Positions 1 to 8,106 of a stretch of DNA of 64,000 bases are shown here, piece after piece (the first letter of the stretch is position 1; every line of letters begins with the position of its first letter). A model generated the notes under the pieces. It saw only the letters and a program-made list of their open reading frames with translations. It made no database searches and was not told the origin of the DNA. The position numbers were made by a program, and so were the translations under genes. The DNA is taken from contig NZ_CP109599.1 in the NCBI RefSeq assembly GCF_036231945.1, positions 62,001-126,000 on the forward strand, in the 5' to 3' direction. The DNA is from Streptomyces sp. NBC_01429 (GTDB lineage Bacteria; Actinomycetota; Actinomycetes; Streptomycetales; Streptomycetaceae).

Positions 1-171
1 CGCCGTCCGCTCCATGTCGCGCTCGACCTCGTCCTCACCGCTCCGGTCCGGACGGCGCCGGAACATCCGGACCACGCTGTCCCTGACGCTCCCCCACGCC
101 TCCGTCCCAGCGGCCTGCGCGACGGCGGTCCCACCCGCCGCGGCCAACGCCATCAGTGACTCGGTCAGCAT
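1..171 (-). CDS. hypothetical protein, 3' end beyond left edge
   Basis: Only the first 57 codons are in the window. The ATG at 171 is preceded by a purine-rich stretch (GGGGAGAGG) and opens with MLTESLMALAAAGGTAVAQ, a small hydrophobic Ala/Gly helix, followed by a basic segment and an acidic one (SGEDEVERDME). This AAAGGTAVAQAAGTEAW type of opening recurs in uncharacterised Streptomyces proteins. No domain can be named from so short a piece. Codon usage is normal for the genome and the frame is open to the edge. Confidence 0.55.
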   Translation of the reverse strand, partial: MLTESLMALAAAGGTAVAQAAGTEAWGSVRDSVVRMFRRRPDRSGEDEVERDMERTA

Positions 172-494
172 CCCCGCACCTCTCCCCTGGACACGAACGG
201 TATCCTCCTCCTCCCCGCCTCCGTTCGCGGACAAACAACGCCCCACGCGACGCGAACACTCCGGCATCCCACGGGTTGATCACGACCCGATACGTGCCCT
301 CCGGGACCAGTCCGCCGGCAACGCGGCGTGGCCTCCTTGCGCGACACCGTCGCGGAGGACGGCCGGCCTCCGCTGGTCCGGACGAGAGCGGATGGCTGTC
401 AGCTCGGTGCCGAGCCGGCCGTCCTCCAGGCATACGGGCGGGCCGTGCTCAGCGGGGAGCCGGCCGTGCTCCGCCGGTTCACGAAATCGAGTTC
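172..494. other. gap of 323 bases without a supported gene
   Basis: Several GC-rich frames are open here, but none has both a ribosome binding site and a recognisable protein. A short minus-strand stretch around 240-310 reads GTYRVVINPWDAGVFASRG, which looks protein-like, but it runs into low-complexity Arg/Gly sequence on both sides. It may be a relic; I see no RNA gene or clear repeat. Confidence 0.3.
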
Positions 495-1247
495 TCAGAT
501 CTGGTTCTGCCCGCCGTCGACGTAAATGTTGGCGCCAACGATGTAGCTGCTCTGTTCGGAAGCGAGGAACGCCACGGCGGCGGCGACCTCCTCGGGACGC
601 CCTATGCGGCCCTTGGCCACGGTCGCGGCGACATTCTCCTTGACCGCGGACAGAGTCTCCTCCCCGCCGAGAATATTGGTGAGCCCGGGAGTCTCGACCC
701 CGCCCGGCGACACCGCGTTGACCCGGATGCCCCGGCCCTTGAGTTCGTTGGACCATGTCCGCGCGAACGACCGGATGGCGGCCTTGGAGGCCGCGTACGC
801 CCCGAACGCCTCCATGCCGTTGTCGGCGGCTGTGGAAGCGGTCAGGATGACCGAGGCATCGTCGTTGAAGAGCGGGAGCGCCTTCTGCACGGTGAACAGA
901 GTGCCTCGGACGTTGATTCCGAAGATCTGGTCGAAGTGCTCTTCGGTGGTCTGCTCCAGCGTCGCGAACGTACCGGTCGCCGCGTTCGCGACGAGCACGT
1001 CCAGTCCCTGTCCCCGGGCCCGGACCGCGTCGTAGAGCCGGTCCAGGCCGGCTGCCTCGGAGATGTCGCTGACCACCGCGGTGGCCCTGGACGTTCCGAT
1101 GGTCTCGATGGCCGCGTCCAACTCGGCCTCGCGCCGCCCTGTGATGAACACATACGCACCCTCGTCCGCCAGACGTACGGCGGTGGCCAGACCGATTCCG
1201 GTGCTGCCGCCGGTGACCACAGCCGTCCTGCCCTCAAGCTGTCCCAT
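495..1247 (-). CDS. SDR family NAD(P)-dependent oxidoreductase
   Basis: A classical short-chain dehydrogenase of 250 residues, the usual family length. Visible features are the Rossmann dinucleotide motif TGGSTGIG at residues 12-19, the structural NAA motif near residue 88, the active-site Ser in TASTAADNG, the catalytic YAASK pair near residue 152, and a C-terminal YIVGANIYVDGG typical of these enzymes. It should reduce or oxidise a carbonyl/alcohol in the cytoplasm; the substrate cannot be read. It is divergent from the AraC gene at 1370, which probably regulates it from the 120-bp spacer. Confidence 0.93.
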   Translation of the reverse strand: MGQLEGRTAVVTGGSTGIGLATAVRLADEGAYVFITGRREAELDAAIETIGTSRATAVVSDISEAAGLDRLYDAVRARGQGLDVLVANAATGTFATLEQTTEEHFDQIFGINVRGTLFTVQKALPLFNDDASVILTASTAADNGMEAFGAYAASKAAIRSFARTWSNELKGRGIRVNAVSPGGVETPGLTNILGGEETLSAVKENVAATVAKGRIGRPEEVAAAVAFLASEQSSYIVGANIYVDGGQNQI

Positions 1248-1369
1248 GCGAGTGCCTCCATAGCTCTCTGTGCTGACCTGCTTCGATAGCCATACTTCAG
1301 GAACACCCCGGTACGGTGCATCACATGTAGTCCTTATTTCTTTACGTATCGTCCAGAAAGGAGGAGCGC

Positions 1370-2323
1370 ATGCTCGGCTCCGGCGATCCGATCACCGACG
1401 CCATCGGTCTTCTGCGCCCTCGTACCGTGATCGACCCCGGTCTCCACGCGGCAGGCCCCTGGGCGCTGCGCTTCGACCAGTCCTCCGATGTCAAGCTCGG
1501 CGTCGTCGCGCGCGGCACGTGCTGGCTGGCCCTGGACGGGCACGAGCCCGTACTACTGGAAGAGGGCGACTTCTACCTGCTGGGCAACCCCCCGCCGTAC
1601 GTCCTGGGCAGCACACTCACCGCACCGCCGCGCCCCGCGAAGCCGGTGTGGGGAAGCGCCAGGGACGGTGTCGTACGCATCGGCCCGGAGGCCGAGGAGG
1701 ACACCTACCTCTGCGGTGGGCACTTCTCGTTCGAGGACACGAACGCCCCGGTCCTGACCCAGGTTCTACCGCTGCTCGTGCTCGTCCGCGCCGCGGATCC
1801 CCGCGGCAAGCTCCTGGCACACCTCAGCGAGCTCCTGGTCTCCGAGACCAAAACCGCCGCCGCCGGCAGCTCTCTCGTCCTGAACCACCTCGCACAGGTC
1901 CTGTTCGTCCACATGCTGCGCGCCCACGCCGAACACACCGATCGGCCCACCGGCTGGCTGGGAGCGCTCAACGACGACGGCATCGGTGCCGCACTTCGCG
2001 CCATGCACGCCGACGCGGGACACCCCTGGACTCTCAGAGAGCTCGCTGGAATCAGCCGCATGTCACGGTCCGCCTTCGCCTCATCCTTCAAGAGCCGGGT
2101 CGGAACCACACCGTTGGACTATCTGATCCAATGGAGGATGAGCCTCGCCCGCGACGCCCTGAGCAACGGCACGCGAACGATCTCCGAACTCGCTTTCGCA
2201 ATCGGCTACAAATCCGAAAGCGCGTTCAGCACCGCATTCCGGCGCGTGGTCGGCTCCTCGCCCAAACAGTTCCGTGAAACATCAGCCCGCGCGGTCAACG
2301 GCGTTCCGGATCAGGGCCGCTGA
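1370..2323 (+). CDS. AraC family transcriptional regulator (cupin plus HTH)
   Basis: 317 residues. The N-terminal two thirds are an AraC-type cupin_6 ligand-binding domain (DPGLHAAGPWALRF, then a glycine-rich beta region ending around residue 180). The C-terminal hundred residues carry two helix-turn-helix units, the first WTLRELAGISRMSRSAFASS, the second ISELAFAIGYKSESAFSTAF, followed by the family signature FRRVVGSSPKQFR. AAAGGAGG lies directly before the ATG. Divergent orientation with the SDR suggests it controls that gene; the effector is unknown. Confidence 0.93.
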   Translation: MLGSGDPITDAIGLLRPRTVIDPGLHAAGPWALRFDQSSDVKLGVVARGTCWLALDGHEPVLLEEGDFYLLGNPPPYVLGSTLTAPPRPAKPVWGSARDGVVRIGPEAEEDTYLCGGHFSFEDTNAPVLTQVLPLLVLVRAADPRGKLLAHLSELLVSETKTAAAGSSLVLNHLAQVLFVHMLRAHAEHTDRPTGWLGALNDDGIGAALRAMHADAGHPWTLRELAGISRMSRSAFASSFKSRVGTTPLDYLIQWRMSLARDALSNGTRTISELAFAIGYKSESAFSTAFRRVVGSSPKQFRETSARAVNGVPDQGR

Positions 2324-2419
2324 CACGTACCGCGAGAGGTAACTGTTCTCAAAGCCCATAGCCAGGGATCGAAAACAGGTGCTCATGGGCCTCGTTACAG
2401 GCTCGTCGGGTTCAGTACC

Positions 2420-2578
2420 TCACGCGTCCCGAGCCGAACCGGTGGCAGCGCGCCGACGGCCGCCCTCACGTCGCCCGTAGCGCCCGGACTCACAGCGCGC
2501 CGCCCGACGCGGGGCGAGTTCCGCGACCAACTCGCCCCGCCGTTGGCGCGACAGCCCGCAGGAGGCAGGGTGGGACAT
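2420..2578 (-). pseudogene. IS5-type transposase, N-terminal remnant
   Basis: A 52-codon open stretch beginning MSHPASCGLSR and continuing with GELVAELAPRRAARCESGR and a basic GRREGGRRRAATG segment. This resembles the N-terminal region of Streptomyces IS5-group transposases, where a similar Arg-rich stretch precedes the GAGxKYxLVF motif. Here the reading frame stops exactly where that motif should begin, so the DDE catalytic core is gone. Assignment is from remembered family similarity, not a search. Confidence 0.5.
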
Positions 2579-2617
2579 GGCCGCGCGGGTCTGTTTGGTC
2601 TTCACCCACCGGACAAC

Positions 2618-2665
2618 TCGCGCGGGCGTCTTCTCGCGCGGGTGTCTTCTCGCGCGGGTGTCTTC
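2618..2665. repeat. three tandem 16-bp repeats
   Basis: Three head-to-tail copies of TCGCGCGGGYGTCTTC occupy 2618-2633, 2634-2649 and 2650-2665. The first has C at the variable position, the others T. They lie between the transposase remnant and the start of the PPOX pseudogene. The period is not a multiple of three, so this is not a coding repeat. Confidence 0.9.
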
Positions 2666-2720
2666 ATGTCCCCGCACTTCCGAACAAGATCAACGCAGGT
2701 CGGCCCGTTAGGGCCGGGGC

Positions 2721-3134
2721 ATGACGCCACCTCTTGCCAGGAGTGCCTTCGACTCGCTCCGCCTCGACGCCGTGCCCGACCAGGAGGCGCTGCGCCGGGC
2801 CTACGAGCTCCCCAAGGAGGCGGCATTGCGCAAGCAGATGAACGAACTCACCGATCAGACCCGACGGTTGATCGGCTGCTCGTCGCTGGTCCTGGTCGCC
2901 AGCGCGGATACCGAGGGCAACTGCGACGTTTCCCCGCGCGGCGGCCCCGCCGGATTCGTCGCCGTCCTGGACACCCAGACGGTGGCGATACCGGACGGGC
3001 CGGGCTGCTGTTCGTCATCCCGGGGCGTACCACGACGCTCAGGGTGAACGGCCGGGCCTGCGTCTCCACCCGCCCCGACCTGCTGTCGCAACTGACCGCC
3101 GTGGGCCCGCCGCCGGTACAGGCCGAGGCGCCGG
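2721..3134 (+). pseudogene. PPOX-family FMN-binding protein, frameshifted and 3'-truncated
   Basis: The frame from the ATG at 2721 encodes the start of a pyridoxamine-phosphate-oxidase-like protein of the MSMEG_1061 type: ELTDQTRRLIGCSSLVLVAS, then CDVSPRGGPAGFVAVLD and VAIPD. About there (near 3000) the family sequence jumps to another frame, which continues GLLFVIPGRTTTLRVNGRA and LLSQLTAVGPPPVQAEAPA. Roughly 15 codons expected between the two parts are missing, so an internal deletion caused the shift. The 3' end is then replaced by the phosphotransferase relic at 3147. Confidence 0.8.
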
Positions 3135-3146
3135 CCGCCGGCCGAC

Positions 3147-3305
3147 CGGGACCGCGCGACGCGGGCCGCTATCGCGGAGGTCCACGGCGCGTTCGACGCC
3201 GCAGCCATGACCGAGTTGTGGGACGCGGCGCTGAGCGCCCACTGATGGGATGGCCCACCGGTCTGGTTCCACGGCGACTTCCACACCGGCAACCTGCTGA
3301 CCACG
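3147..3305 (+). pseudogene. aminoglycoside/macrolide phosphotransferase-type fragment with in-frame stop
   Basis: In the frame starting at 3147 the sequence reads RDRATRAAIAEVHGAF, then ELWDAALSAH, a TGA stop at 3243-3245, and WDGPPVWFHGDFHTGNLL. The last part is the APH-family catalytic loop (HGDxHxxNLL, with Asp as catalytic base and Asn binding the metal). The kinase N-lobe is absent upstream and the frame ends shortly after the loop. It is therefore an orphaned internal piece of an antibiotic-phosphotransferase-like gene joined to the PPOX relic. Confidence 0.78.
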
Positions 3306-3439
3306 ACTTGAGTCTCCGTCGATACGGCCCTCGTTGATGGCTTTCCGCATATTGCGGCCGAGGCCGAGAGTATGGTCTGCCTCTTGGAAGTCGCGGAAAA
3401 CGGGGAAGATTCCGGCAGCGAGCGCCTGACCGCCGGACG

Positions 3440-4387
3440 TCAGCCGACCGTGACCCGGACCGTCCCGATGAGGATCCGGTGGTCGGAGCACGCGCTGACC
3501 CCGGTGCAACTGGTCGATATTCCCAGCGAATCGGCGCTGTAGGAGCCGACGATGCGGGATTCCCGGACGAAGATCTGGTCGATCTTCGCGGAGCCCCCGC
3601 AGGGCGGCGTCACGCTCGGGGTGCCGACTGCCGTCCACTCGCCGTAGCCGGGGCAGTGGTCGGGGTCCGCGTCGTCGAGTTCGCGGTGGGAGCCGGTGTT
3701 GGACGGGTTGTTCACGGTGTTGGCGGACGGGGCGTAGAAACCGTTGAGCCGTCCGTAGTGGGGCTGAGCGTTGAAGTCGCCCGCGATGATGTACGTCTGA
3801 CCGGCGGCGTCGAATCCGTCGAGTGTTGCCAGGACGTGGTTGATCTGGCGTTCGTTGTTGCGGACGCCGTCGGTGGTCTCGTTGCTCGTGGTGATGTGAA
3901 CGGCGCAGAACTTCATCAGCGGCTCTGCTTCCAGTGGGGCGCAGAGCATCTTCCGGTTCTCCGCCCTGCCGTCCGACGGCAGGGTGTACTGCTTGGACGT
4001 GGCGAGAGGCCTCTTGCTGAAGATCGCGTTCCCGTAGGCGCCGGAGCCGCCGCAGAGTCCGCTGTCAGCGGCCCGGGTCTCGGCGAAGCGGGAGAAGTTC
4101 CCGGTGTCCTGAGGCCAGCCCGCCGACACGAGGGCGGCCTGGAATGCCTTGTACTGGGTGAAGCACATCTCGTTGACGGAGACGAAGTCCGCGTTGCGGT
4201 TCCTGATCGAGGAAACGGCGGCGTCCACCAGGCCGTCCGTGGTCGATCCCCTGTGCAGGGTGTTCCCGGCGATGTTCCAGTGCCACACGTTGTAGGTGGG
4301 CGTGGTCGCCGCCGAGGCCGCGGGAGCCCCGCTCCACACCGTGCCGAGCACCACGCCGGCGCAGAAGACGCGCTTCCACATGCCCAT
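3440..4387 (-). CDS. secreted endonuclease/exonuclease/phosphatase-family protein
   Basis: 315 residues with a Sec signal peptide (MWKRVFCAGVVLGTVWSG then AASAA). The EEP fold motifs appear in order: WHWNIAGN, metal-binding Glu in VSVNEMC, HITTS, GDFNAQP, KIDQIFV, and the C-terminal SDHRIL with the catalytic His. Likely an extracellular metal-dependent DNase or phosphodiesterase. I chose the ATG at 4387 because GGGGGAAAAC precedes it and the signal peptide then starts immediately; an upstream ATG at 4423 would add 12 polar residues. Confidence 0.9.
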   Translation of the reverse strand: MGMWKRVFCAGVVLGTVWSGAPAASAATTPTYNVWHWNIAGNTLHRGSTTDGLVDAAVSSIRNRNADFVSVNEMCFTQYKAFQAALVSAGWPQDTGNFSRFAETRAADSGLCGGSGAYGNAIFSKRPLATSKQYTLPSDGRAENRKMLCAPLEAEPLMKFCAVHITTSNETTDGVRNNERQINHVLATLDGFDAAGQTYIIAGDFNAQPHYGRLNGFYAPSANTVNNPSNTGSHRELDDADPDHCPGYGEWTAVGTPSVTPPCGGSAKIDQIFVRESRIVGSYSADSLGISTSCTGVSACSDHRILIGTVRVTVG

Positions 4388-4469
4388 GTTTTCCCCCAAC
4401 CCCCGAGACCGTGGCGTCGCCACGTCTCCTTCTCACCGGAAACCACAGGGTAGTCAACTCTTGATGAGG

Positions 4470-4653
4470 CTGCGTGATTTCGGCTCTGTCCGCAGTCCTG
4501 TGAAAGTCCGGGCTGGATGAGGATGCGCCTCCGGAGGAGTTCGTAGGACGCATGGCCATACTTGGCCCGCTTGAGCGTTCTCGCCCTGTTGGCATGACCT
4601 TCGACGACGCCTGAAATCCAGGCGCGGGTGGGGCCGACGGTTACGGCGTCCAC
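4470..4653 (-). pseudogene. ISL3-family transposase, C-terminal remnant
   Basis: The minus strand reads RAWISGVVEGHANRARTLKR followed by AKYGHASYELLRRRILIQ. This is the conserved C-terminus of ISL3 (IS204/IS1001/IS1165) DDE transposases, containing the last catalytic Glu in the S-G-x-V-E-G-x-x-N motif. Nothing upstream carries the rest of the protein. It abuts the Imm49-like gene and suggests an insertion-deletion event at this boundary. Confidence 0.85.
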
Positions 4654-4671
4654 GTCCTGTGCTGACCGACT

Positions 4672-5595
4672 TCATCTACTGACCGACGGCGCGTCTTCGG
4701 GGGCACTCAGCAAGCCCTGGGGAAGGTAGGCCGACTGAACGCGCACGTCCCAGGCGTGCACCTGGACTGCCAGCGCGGTCAGGGCGATGGTCTTCTGCGG
4801 CAGCAGGCTGCGGGGCGCCGCGTCGGGGGGCGCGCTCTCACGGTGCTGGACAAGACGATGCTCCAGGGCTTGCTCGAAGGCCGCCTGGTTATCTTCCAGG
4901 AGCACGCGCAGCAGTTGCTGATCCGGAGTCAAGGCGCCGAGGGCATCGAGGCGTAGCGCCGCATCGAGACGCTCGTCGACTTCCGGCATGCAGAGAGATA
5001 CCGACGGCCAGTCCCGAGGCAGGTGTCCGCTGGCCTTGGTCAGGTAGCAGGCAAGGGCGTCCATCTCCGCCAGTTCCGCCGGGTCCGACGTTGATTTCAG
5101 CTTCGAGTACGGCAGCCCGTCGTGAATCGTGGATGCCTGGTCACGCAACTGCAGCCCGATGACACGGTCCCGTTCCCACACCGTGCCGCTGATCACGCCC
5201 AATGCGAAGGCGTCCAGCCAGTCCCTGGCGGTGGCGCCGTGCTCCACCACGTCCCCGAGGGCCAGGTCGTCGCTGCTGATCTTCTCGTCGATGAGGGGGA
5301 AGACGATCTCGTGGTCGCCGGTGGGATAGCAGCCGAGGTCCAGGAACCCCCGGGCGCACTCCGCCGCGGTGCGCAGGACGATCCATGACGAGGCCGTGCC
5401 AAGTTGAGGGTCCGTCACCGTGCGGGCGGCGAGGTGATCGAGGAGGTCGTCGCGCATGGCCTGCAACTCCGCATCCGAGTAGCAGTCGTACCGCATCGTG
5501 TGCCAGCGGCTACTGGTCCGCCGATCAATGTCCTTCAGTGCCTGGTTGATACTCCACTCACTCACGTCATGCCGGGCTATCTCCTTGACTGTCAT
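4672..5595 (-). CDS. Imm49-like immunity protein
   Basis: 307 residues, all-helical in character, no signal peptide. The central part (FLDLGCYPTGDHEIVFPLID, later DWLDAFALGVISGTVWERD) and the C-terminus (LLRVLLEDNQAAFEQALEH then ALAVQVHAWDVRVQSAYLP) resemble Imm49, an immunity family of polymorphic toxin systems. Such proteins neutralise a cognate toxin in the cytoplasm. I prefer the ATG at 5595 (AGGATGACGCCC upstream) over the start at 5625. The toxin gene expected upstream is not intact; only a short coding-like scrap remains. Family assignment is from memory. Confidence 0.6.
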   Translation of the reverse strand: MTVKEIARHDVSEWSINQALKDIDRRTSSRWHTMRYDCYSDAELQAMRDDLLDHLAARTVTDPQLGTASSWIVLRTAAECARGFLDLGCYPTGDHEIVFPLIDEKISSDDLALGDVVEHGATARDWLDAFALGVISGTVWERDRVIGLQLRDQASTIHDGLPYSKLKSTSDPAELAEMDALACYLTKASGHLPRDWPSVSLCMPEVDERLDAALRLDALGALTPDQQLLRVLLEDNQAAFEQALEHRLVQHRESAPPDAAPRSLLPQKTIALTALAVQVHAWDVRVQSAYLPQGLLSAPEDAPSVSR

Positions 5596-5625
5596 GGGCG
5601 TCATCCTGGCAGCTGCCACTGACAT

Positions 5626-6181
5626 CGCAGGTGCCTGCCCCTGCCCCCGAGAGGGTCACCAGCTGCCGAGCAGGTCCATGCGGCGAGAGCCTCGGTCGCT
5701 CCCCAACTCATCAACATCACGACCACCCGGCATTTCTTGATGTTGTGCTTGCCCGAGAAGTGGTTCCAGCCGAGATCGCCGTTGCCGTACAGGCGCTGAC
5801 GCCAGCCGCCGTCACCCTCTTGATCACCTTCATGAACGGACCATGCCACCCCACCGCACGGCGTACTCCTTGCCCGTCGGCAGTTCTCTCCCTCGGACGG
5901 ATCACGCCGCGAGCCGCGTGCGCGGTAGCTCGATCGTCCCGCCCCCGTTCACCCGTGGCGTCGCCCTCGACATCGCTCAGCAGCGCCGCTGCCGAAGGCC
6001 ACACCGTAGGGGCGGGGGCAGGAGCGAGGCACTGCCGGACGAGGGGTACTCGGGCGAGCGTCCTGGGCTGCACGTGGAGAAGGGCGCAGTGGTACGTCGA
6101 GGTGTCCGCCTGGAAGAGTCACCCCGGCGAGGCCCCCATCAGCAGTGGGCGGTACCGGCACACGGGCCCCGGCGGCCGGTA
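5626..6181. other. gap with possible toxin remnant, no intact gene
   Basis: On the minus strand, 5720-5849 has strongly biased third positions and reads GWRQRLYGNGDLGWNHFSG followed by KHNIKKC. This looks like the end of a secreted or polymorphic-toxin-type domain, directly upstream of the immunity-like gene as a toxin would be. The frame cannot be extended convincingly further upstream or downstream, so it is likely a frameshifted relic. From 5850 to 6181 I see nothing supportable. The biosynthetic cluster begins at 6182. Confidence 0.35.
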
Positions 6182-7267
6182 TCAGCGCCCGAGCAGGCGG
6201 AACTCCATCACCGTGGCCCCTCCCGGTAACCGGCCGGACGCCGACAGGCCGAGACCGGCCCGGGCGGCAAGCGAGGCGTACTCCGCCACCGAGCGCTTCC
6301 TGCCGCCCAGCAGGACCAGCATGCGCAGGTCGTGCGAGGTCAGTTGACGGGTCTCGGCCGCCTCCTCAGCGCTCTCCAGCGTGCCGGGGGACGGATCGCC
6401 CGGCAGCACCCGCTCGGCGATCAGCACCCGGCCGCCCTCGGCGACAGCGGTGGCACACGTCCGCAGAATCCGCACAGCACTCTCGTCGTCCCAGTCCGCC
6501 AGAACGCGGGAGAGGAGATACGCGTCCGCGCCGGGCGGCAGACGGTCGAACATGTCGGTGACCGCCGCGTCCGCCCTGTCGCCGAAGCCGTACGCGGCGA
6601 GGTGGCGACGGGCCTCCGCCACAGACCCGGCCTGATCGGCCACCGTGCCGCGCAGTTCCGGATGGGCCTGGAGGATTTCCCGCAGCAGGGCACCGGTGCC
6701 ACCGCCGACGTCGACGACGTGCCGGACATCCGACCAGTCGTACGCGGTACCGATTCCCCGAGTGGACTGCGAGACCTGCGCCATCAGCCGGTCGAACGAC
6801 TCGGTACGGGCGGGCGACGCGCCCAGGTCGGCCCAGAACGGGGCGCCGTGAACCTTCTCGTAGACGGGGGTTCCGGAGCGGACCGCGTCCACCAGATGGG
6901 GAAAGGTGGTGTCGAGCCGCCCGGCCACCTCGTCGGCGTCCAGCCACTGCCTGAGGTTGGCCGGGTGGTCGGCGAGGAGTTCACCGGCCAGTTCGGTCAA
7001 CGCGTAGGTGCCGGGCTCCGGTTCCGCGAAGATGTCCCGGCTGGTGAGGAAGTGCAGGAGCCTGGCGAGAGCCTGGGGGTCGGCGCCGGCCGCCTCGGCC
7101 AGGTCCGGCAGACGGGTGTGTCCGGCGGCGATGTGGTCGGCGAGCCGGAGGGTGGCGGCAGCCCGTACGGCGAACGGTGTGACGATGTCAGCGATCTCGG
7201 CGAGACCCCGGGCGGGCCCCGGGCGGTCGGGCGCGCCCGGGGCGGGGGCGGGCGATGCGGTGGTCAT
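6182..7267 (-). CDS. SAM-dependent O-methyltransferase (plant-OMT/ASMT type)
   Basis: 361 residues. An N-terminal winged-helix dimerisation domain (about 25-110; LADHIAAGHTRLPDLAEAAG) precedes the Rossmann methyltransferase domain with motif I VVDVGGGTGALL near residue 185 and HDLRMLVLLGG carrying the family's catalytic His. Last gene of the minus arm; its ATG overlaps the stop of the P-loop kinase gene by 4 nt. In a malayamycin-type pathway it would install the sugar-ring methoxy group; this role is inferred from context. Confidence 0.9.
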   Translation of the reverse strand: MTTASPAPAPGAPDRPGPARGLAEIADIVTPFAVRAAATLRLADHIAAGHTRLPDLAEAAGADPQALARLLHFLTSRDIFAEPEPGTYALTELAGELLADHPANLRQWLDADEVAGRLDTTFPHLVDAVRSGTPVYEKVHGAPFWADLGASPARTESFDRLMAQVSQSTRGIGTAYDWSDVRHVVDVGGGTGALLREILQAHPELRGTVADQAGSVAEARRHLAAYGFGDRADAAVTDMFDRLPPGADAYLLSRVLADWDDESAVRILRTCATAVAEGGRVLIAERVLPGDPSPGTLESAEEAAETRQLTSHDLRMLVLLGGRKRSVAEYASLAARAGLGLSASGRLPGGATVMEFRLLGR

Positions 7268-8106
7268 GGGCTCCTCCAGAGGGTCGGCGCGGCGGCGGCC
7301 GGGCAGGTGCAGGGCGTGACGGCGGGGTGAGCGGAGCGGCCGTCCGCGGGGTGCCCGTACGGCTCGGGAGCATCCGGCGCCCGCCCCTGCCGCGCCCGCC
7401 CTTCCGGCGGCTGCCCCTCCGCCGCCCGCCCTTCCGGCGGCCCGACGGTATGCCGCTCCCCCGGTACCGCCGGTTCGGGGAAAAGCTCCGGGGACGGCGG
7501 GTACGGGGCGGACCGGGCGAGTTCGGCGAGCAGGACGGCCGCCTGACGCCGGGTACGGCAGCGGCGGACAGGGGTGCCGGTGCGGTGCAGGGCGTCGTGG
7601 ATGACGACCAGGTCCCGGCGCCGGAAGAGCAGGGCCTTGCGGAGCAGGGCGGTCAGGCTGAGCACCGGGGGGTCGCCGGCCTCCCGGAGGCGGCGCGGCA
7701 CGTACTCCGGTCCGTGCCGGCCCCGGGGAGCGGTCCCGGGGTGGTGGGCGGTACGGCGCAGACGCAGGCTGCGGCGTACCAGCGCCGCCGCGCACAGCAG
7801 CGGGTGCCGGTCGATGAGTACGACGAGGCCGGCGGCGCGGGCGCGGGGTTCGGCGCTGCCCGCGTAGTTGCCGTCGGCGATCCAGCGCGGGAGCGCGCAC
7901 AGGGCGTCGATGCGGTGGGCCCACTCCGCCTCGCCGGGACGGGACCAGCCCGGGGACCAGTACAGGTCGTCGAGGTGATAGAGCGGCAGGCCGGTTCTGA
8001 CGGCAAGCAGGTGACAGAAGGCGGTCTTGCCGCTGCCGGGGCTGCCCAGGACCGCGATCCGCAGGGGTGTTCGCCCGCGCGGCGCGTCACAGGACGGGGA
8101 TGCCAT
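7264..8106 (-). CDS. P-loop nucleoside/sugar kinase-like protein
   Basis: 280 residues. Walker A is GSPGSGKTAF near residues 22-31, followed by the adenylate-kinase-like LYHLDDLYWSPGW used by FlaR/topology-modulation-type kinases. The first 190 residues form the kinase-like domain; the rest is a low-complexity Pro/Arg/Gly tail encoded by GC-rich repeats. It overlaps the carbamoyltransferase gene by 20 nt and the methyltransferase by 4 nt. Polyoxin-type pathways use a cryptic 2'-phosphorylation of the bicyclic nucleotide by a small kinase; I infer that role here. Confidence 0.75.
   Translation of the reverse strand: MASPSCDAPRGRTPLRIAVLGSPGSGKTAFCHLLAVRTGLPLYHLDDLYWSPGWSRPGEAEWAHRIDALCALPRWIADGNYAGSAEPRARAAGLVVLIDRHPLLCAAALVRRSLRLRRTAHHPGTAPRGRHGPEYVPRRLREAGDPPVLSLTALLRKALLFRRRDLVVIHDALHRTGTPVRRCRTRRQAAVLLAELARSAPYPPSPELFPEPAVPGERHTVGPPEGRAAEGQPPEGRARQGRAPDAPEPYGHPADGRSAHPAVTPCTCPAAAAPTLWRSP

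Noticed and set aside
156..1289. Long plus-strand open frame of 377 codons over the SDR gene
   Set aside because: It is antisense to a clear SDR with all family motifs and is explained by GC-rich third positions on the other strand.
3330..3439. Minus-strand protein-like stretch FPVFRDFQEADHTLGLGRN
   Set aside because: It looks coding but has no start, no recognisable family and is cut by stops; too short to annotate as a gene.
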